From Amoebidium appalachense (taxonomy: Eukaryota > Ichthyosporea), in NCBI GenBank assembly GCA_963693365.1, contig CAVNZM010000001.1:12214001-12278000 (forward strand): 64,000 nucleotides of DNA. Direction: 5' to 3'. The translations under genes and the position numbers were made by a program. Under the pieces are notes generated by a model that was not told the DNA's origin, searched no databases, and saw nothing but the letters and a program-made list of their open reading frames with translations. Within the stretch, counting starts at the first letter, position 1. Each line of letters starts with the position of its first letter. Shown here piece after piece: positions 42,658 to 64,000 of the stretch.

Positions 42658-42887
42658 TCTCTGATCATGACGGGTGACCTACCCATGTTCAAGTGAAACA
42701 GTATCTGAGTCGGGTTTCGTTAACGAGGTGAATAGGTCGAAACTCGGGTACGTACTGTGGATGACGTGGGTCCCCCCTGAGGATGGGCTCTGCTTATTAT
42801 GCATACCCTTTATGTATGGCTTGCATTCTGCATCGTGTTATCCGTTTGTTCTTGTGTACTTCGTACTTTTTGACGCATTCAAACCAC
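42658..42887 (+). repeat. near-full-length copy 2 of the poly(C)-anchored dispersed repeat
   Basis: Parts in order: TCTCTGATCATGAC, CCCATGTTCAAG, GGTCGAAACTCGGGTA, GATGACGTGGG, GATGGGCTCTGCTTATTATG, CTTGTGTACTTCGTA and TTTTTGACGCATTCAAACC. It then enters a poly(C) run followed by poly(A). This copy is the best template for the family. Confidence 0.85.
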
Positions 42888-42935
42888 CCCCCCCCCCCCC
42901 CCCCCCACCCTCTCCCCCCCCCCAACCCAAAAAAA

Positions 42936-42968
<33 letters not shown>

Positions 42969-43353
42969 AAAAAACCACACCACCGTCATTATGACTTTGC
43001 ACGGGGCATCACAGAAGTACTGCAACGCCATCATTAAATTGCACACCGTGTAGGGGCACTCGTGGCAAGACACCAGGAACTTAAAATTTTTACTCTGGTG
43101 CTATTTGCTGGTGCCACCACGCCTGCGTGGTTCAGAGAAAAAAAGAAATCTTTTTTTCTGATATTTTTTTCTGCACATGTTGGGAAGCCGGTCATGCATA
43201 GAGAGAACTATCAAGGAGCCCATAAATGGGGGGGGGGGGGGGGGGGAGGGGGAGGAGGAGAGGTGCGATGACTGATAAATAAGAGGCTTTTGTGCGTATT
43301 TGTGAATGAGCCCGGAGGAGATCTCTAGAGGGGGGGGGAGGGGGGAAGGGGGG

Positions 43354-43386
<33 letters not shown>

Positions 43387-43564
43387 CGCGCGCACGTGTG
43401 TGTGTGTCTGTGTATGTGTGTGTGGGTGCGGGTTTGTGGTGTGTTTGGTGGGGGAGGGGGCATGATAGGTAACTGGAGAAGACGGCGTATATAAGGTGTG
43501 TGTGTGTGTGTGTGTGTGCCTCCCAGGTTGGTTTGGGTGGAGTGCCGGATGGGTGGGGGTTTTT

Positions 43565-43595
<31 letters not shown>

Positions 43596-44628
43596 GGGGG
43601 GGGGGGGTAGGCTGAAATCCCAAAACAAAAACCAAAAAAGCAGAGGAGTTTTTTATTTTATCTTATCGTTTTGTCCCCTAGGGATCCGCCAGGGGGCCCT
43701 CATAGGAACTACCGTCGTCCACACAGCACCGACTGTACCCAAGTTAGGGTGCTAAAGGCGCAATCAGCTAAGCTGACACACCGTTACCAATCCTAACTAC
43801 TATAGTACACACTTAGCCCAGGGTTTGCACCCCTGCACCCCAGCCTTGTCGGTAAAAAAAAAAAAAAAGGGGGGGGGGCAGAGGAGGAAAAGGTGTATGT
43901 ATGTATAGTTGCTCGAAGAAAATACAGGAAGTGACGGAAAAATAGCACCAGGACATAAACACAACACAAAAGAGTACGAAAATCAAGCAAGTGAAGCACA
44001 CGGGTAGGTTTATGATATACACACACCCACACCCACACCCACACCCACACCCACACAACACACACACACAACACACACACACATCTGGGTGGGGAGTTTA
44101 GGGGGGGGAGGGGGGGGGCTGGGGGGGGAAGGGATGCCAAAAAAACGAAAGCAGAAGAATGAAGCTCCCGGGGAAAGTGAGGTATGCTCAGCTAGGTATG
44201 GCTAGTGCAAGTGTCGAGAAAAAGCAAGGAAAATGTGACATAGGAGGGGAAGGTGGTGGTGGTGGTTGGGGGGGGGGGGGGGGGGAGGGGGGAGGGGGGG
44301 GGGGGGGGGGGGGGGGAGGCTGAGTACACGGATGCAAAAAGGGAGGCATATGCAGTATATCGGGGGAGAAAGAAGGGATGAGGGGGGAGCATATATTACC
44401 CTACTTATTTATACCTTACACAGATACATACACACACAATCATACACACACACACACGGAGAGAGAGGGAGGGGGGAAGGGGGAGAGGGCGGGGGGAGAG
44501 CGAGAGAGTAAGGTATAGAGAGAGAGAGGGAGAGGAAGAGGGAGAGGGAGAGGGAGAGGGAGAGGGGAGAGGGAGGGAGGGAGGGAGGGAGAGGGGGGGG
44601 GGGGAGAAAGGGGGGAGAGAGAGGGGGG

Positions 44629-44668
<40 letters not shown>

Positions 44669-44675
44669 AGAAAGG

Positions 44676-44741
<66 letters not shown>

Positions 44742-45664
44742 CGGGAGGGAGGGAGTAGGAATCGGGAAAGAGTGTGTGTGTGGGGTGGGGAGGAGAGGCT
44801 ATGCATGCATGCGAATGCACAAGATGCACTCGAAGAGTAATAAGCAGGCTAACAGAAATAACTTAACGAAGGCCATAAGCCAACGCCACCTTACCAGAAC
44901 GATCAGGGTTCACGTTTCATTAACTGAGTGTACAACTGAAGTGATCAGACCTCTTTCGCTTCGGCTTGTTAAACGCATCGCGACACAGGCTCCCACCAAG
45001 GCAGGTTCCCGCGGCACTAGGCTTCGGCCTTCTGATGGTCATCACATCACTAAACATAAAAGAGGAAAGAGAAAAGCACACACACAAGGAAACATATATC
45101 ATTAAGACAAGAGAGAAAGAAGACAGGAAGAAAGGATAGAGAGTTTGGACCCTAATCATCGGAGGAAGTAAACCCTCCTCAGACGCTCCTACATTCTCGT
45201 CACACTTAATAGACACAGCCAAGTCCATCCATAAGGAAAACTCAAGCCATCTCTAGTCAAATATCGCTCCACGTAGGGTCGGTCCATTCGCTCTCTCTCT
45301 CCTTTCAAGAAAATGAAAGGCTGCCGTGGTGAAAAACATAGCCGCTTAACGTATAAGCAGGTATAGGTAAAGAACAGTATCATTCCCTTGGCACCTACGT
45401 AGCGGCCGTACAAAATCATTATACATTGCATGCACTTATAGGACGCGGGGGCCAAATTCGCTATATTTAGCATGCCCCGGTACTAATGCTACTAAATATA
45501 GATATTGGGGCGATAACGTAACTGGGCGCTCGCTTTCAAAATAATTCGAAGCAGGGTGCTTTTTGGACATGTTCACTTGGAAAAAATGAGAAACATCAGA
45601 TTTTTTTAGGAGAGAAGCTTTATAGGATGTAGTTTTTCGTGAGAGTTGTGTTGAATGCTAAAAA

Positions 45665-58545
<12,881 letters not shown>

Positions 58546-59112
58546 ACATAAATAATTTCGAGTCTATTAAATCCCACCTTAGCTCGGATAGACTACTACT
58601 AGTAGTTATCCCGCGTCTATCTAAATCCCACGGGGCCAAAACATGTGTGGGCGAAGTGCCCACATCATGCACGTCCTACAAAAAATCGATTGAAGATGCA
58701 AGTTCTGGAACCGAACAGAGGAGGGGAGGAGGGCCCGGGTGTGACTTTGTATCTGGGCCATTTAGGCTTTGCGTTACGTATATGTACTGCAATTTTGGAT
58801 TGTGCCATTCGTTGTTCCCCCCCGTTTTCCTGTTTTCGAATTATAGTTATAATGGTGGCAGAAAGACGGGAATAGGAACGAAAATCCATTTTCTAGGTGA
58901 TGGGTGGCATTGTTGGACTGCTTGTGGCTTTCGTTTCTACTTTTTTAAACACACATTTTTCTTGTTGACACGAATATATGGCGTTATCGGTATGATATTA
59001 TTGGTCTTTGCCTTCAAAAATGTGGCTAAACCGGTTTTCTTTGGTTGTTGGTCTTAGGTCTCCTGCTTGATTTTTCAGGCGAAATTCAAAATATCACGCA
59101 CACCGATTTCGT

Positions 59113-59143
<31 letters not shown>

Positions 59144-59172
59144 CCTTCTTCTTTTAGGGAGAAGAGGGGGGA

Positions 59173-59212
<40 letters not shown>

Positions 59213-60042
59213 TCAAAATGAATACCGGAACCGCACTGAATGAATGAATATGTGGGCAAATAAGATCGGTTTTCCTCCGTACCTGCTACCAGGTGCCCAT
59301 AGTAGGGGCGGCTGAATGTACATTTTGATATCTCTGTGGTATTGAAGGATGGCAATGTAGCTAGCTCTCTGCTAACTAACGAACATGTGAGTTTGTGCGT
59401 GCTCTTGCGCGTGCATGCATGCGATTGAATGCGTGCTCTTGCAGTTGCATGCGTTTCCATGTGGCCGACTTCTCAAGGGTCTACGTGCACGTATGTTTGG
59501 CCGCCCACGCTTGCACATGATAAGACTATTACAGGTACAATTCGACGTCTAGGTGAGCCTATATATGCATCACGACAGAGTTAGCTAATACATACGAACA
59601 TATGTGCATGCACGAATGTGAGCAAGTAACGGGTCGTGGGTGTAGTTTGTGTGCACAGACAGCCCCCCCCCCCCCCCCCCCCCCTTCCCCCCCCTCCTTT
59701 CCCACACTCACATGTACAAACACACACACACACCGTGCACACACACACACACGCACGATAAAACCCACCACCACCACCACCCACCCACCCACCCACACAC
59801 AGTGTTCATACGATTGAAACACATATGCGACTGTCACCACACACACAATTGTACAGAGGAAAGTGATTTTTGAAGTCGAAAACAATACTATTGAAATTTT
59901 AGCTGAGCTGCCACAAACCAATTTTCTCGCTGTGCCTATATATAGATTGTTGTTTATGTAACCTATACTAATACTGTGACGTGAACATGGCCGTCCTAGT
60001 TAGAAGGCCTTATGGGCACACATAGTTTTAAAAACTTGTGAG

Positions 60043-60080
<38 letters not shown>

Positions 60081-60694
60081 CCCCACACTTCCGGGCCCTT
60101 CAGGCCTGGCTCCCTTTTCATGTCTCCAATCTATGCGAGTCCTTAATCTATGTCGGAAGTCCTTTGAACAACTTGATGGGCTGTCGGTAACCCATGGCCA
60201 CCCAATATTTTAATGACAGTGTTCCGACTGCAACTGCGGATAATTATGTGTACAGAAGTGTTTTTTATTTATTTAAAAATTTAACCATTAAGTTGACATT
60301 CGTTTCCGCTTGAGTTACGTAATACCAACACACAGCAGTGCCCTATATTCAAAACATAGCATTACACGTACAATCGTCCCTTAGTGTGTGTGTAAACTGT
60401 TACACTCCGAAAATCGTGAAGGGGCAAAGAAGGAATCAGGGAAACACAAGCATCACCTATGTTGCACCATACAGATCTCAACCATTCATTCATGATCATC
60501 TAAATCACCTTCATGTTATGCAATTCGTGCCGTGTGTGGACTCCTAATTGCAACATCTAAACCCATTCACCTAACATGTATAACGGGCACGGGTACAGTC
60601 TGTTTTGATAAGTAAAGTGAGCTTCTGGTGTGGGACCGGCGTGCACCCACACAAATTCGCCGGGTCGCTAGGGCAAAATCAAAAACTGTAAACT

Positions 60695-60741
<47 letters not shown>

Positions 60742-61003
60742 AAAAAAAAAAAAAAGAAAGAAAGAAGAAAGAAAGAGAAAGAAAGAAAGAAAGAAAGGCA
60801 AAAACCAATGATATAAAACACCAGAAACGGTAAAACAATAACAACAACAACAACAACAACAAAAAAAAAAAAACGGTAAAAACAATTGTAACTAAACGCC
60901 ACATTTGTGTCTATTCAGGTCATGAAAAAATTTCTTTTAAAAATTGAAATGAAATGAAAAATTGAAAACCCGTAAAAACAATTGTCGCAAACACCACGTT
61001 TCC
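58546..61003. other. intergenic region between EFA6 and the methyltransferase-like gene
   Basis: No gene is supported. Poly(T) is at 59115-59143, poly(G) at 59178-59210, poly(C) at 59662-59684, 60043-60076 and 60697-60731, and A-rich DNA at 60732-60870. A short tandem with the phrase TAAATCCCAC occurs twice at about 58566-58632. Confidence 0.75.
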
Positions 61004-63596
<2,593 letters not shown>

Positions 63597-63825
63597 CTGA
63601 GGGGATGACGTACGACCACCCTTAGGTGTGGGTTTTGCTCCGGAGCTAATAAAGAGGGGAGAAATAGAGAAATAGGTTGGTGCGTTAGATATTGGCGTAG
63701 AGAGTAGAGCGTGTTGTTCTTGTTCGTGTTGTCAGGCTTGAAGGGCAGGTACACAGCACATGTAGGCATCAAACCTTCTGTTCCCCCTCTTCCCTCACCT
63801 CTTACCCAAATATTCTCTTTCTCCT

Positions 63826-63883
<58 letters not shown>

Positions 63884-64000
63884 ACCTTCCCCAGGGACTC
63901 TGCCATCCTCCCCCTCCCTCTCCCCCCTCCCCTCCCCTCCCCACCTCCCCGCTTTCCCCCCGCTTCGTTACCCATCCAGTGGAACCCGTCACCTACCAAC
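63597..64000. other. window end: sequence upstream of the last recognised methyltransferase exon
   Basis: It contains a poly(C) run at 63828-63873 followed by poly(A). A minus-strand frame (about 63772-63690, LMPTCAVYLPFKPDN) could be another exon, but no family match or acceptor confirms it. Confidence 0.5.

Larger units (their letters stand above)
41429..45664. other. intergenic region with two near-full-length dispersed repeats
   Basis: No gene is supported. Two + strand copies of the dispersed repeat are at 42294-42476 and 42658-42887. Poly(C) lies at 42536-42554 and 42888-42916, followed by A-rich DNA to 42974. G/GT-rich DNA is at 43228-43610, (CACACC)n at 44027-44057, G-rich at 44100-44320, and (GA)n at 44515-44730. 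A minus-strand frame around 45055-44920 reads like protein but has no family match or confirmed exon borders. Confidence 0.7.

Noticed and set aside
44920-45473. Minus-strand frames with protein-like stretches (PSAAGTCLGGSLCRDAF)
   Set aside because: No family match, no start or splice border that could be confirmed.

Overview
This is a eukaryotic nuclear window. Coding sequence is split by introns with GT...AG borders, there are TATA and AATAAA signals, and there are no operons or ribosome-binding sites. The gene set points to a unicellular relative of animals (a holozoan such as an ichthyosporean). It includes an EFA6/PSD-type Sec7-PH protein, an SREK1IP1-type zinc-knuckle splicing cofactor, a mannose-6-phosphate-receptor-like tail with a GGA-type dileucine signal, and a THAP-DDE transposon. 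The lineage is an inference from gene content only. Most of the 64 kb is not coding. It is saturated with poly(C)/poly(G) runs, (CA)n/(GT)n and (GA)n arrays, and three or more kinds of transposon.

Layout. 1-3501: 3' part of a decayed Ty1/copia element sitting in an intron of a + strand M6PR-like gene, whose last three exons are at 3543-5405. 6291-9403: a decayed THAP/DDE (Harbinger/ISL2EU-like) transposase on + and a convergent SWIM-finger ORF on -. 11382-17563 (-): SREK1IP1 homologue, 6 exons, 184 aa. 19209-23806 (-): GINS subunit Psf2, 5 exons, 189 aa. 24354-26265 (+): 5'-truncated LINE with a poly(A) tail. 29976-31623 (+): intronless saccharopine-dehydrogenase-like oxidoreductase with TATA box and poly(A) signal. 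33747-41428 (+): unrecognised Ser/Pro-rich protein, 7 exons, 715 aa. 45665-58545 (+): EFA6/PSD Arf exchange factor, 13 exons, 797 aa, with a TTAA-flanked inverted-repeat element in one intron. 61004-63596 (-): 3' exons of a probable METTL21-type methyltransferase that continues beyond the window.

The exon models were built by hand from splice sites and reading phase. For GINS2, SREK1IP1, EFA6 and the unrecognised gene, the exon lengths sum to an uninterrupted frame. The host genes are unrelated housekeeping functions: replication, splicing, membrane traffic and lipid or redox metabolism.

The most unusual content is non-coding. A dispersed repeat of roughly 180-230 bp, recurring in both orientations at more than a dozen sites, has a conserved head, a conserved tail and nearly always ends directly in a long poly(C) run. 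In addition, (CA)n or poly(C) repeats take the place of the polypyrimidine tract at about a dozen 3' splice sites.
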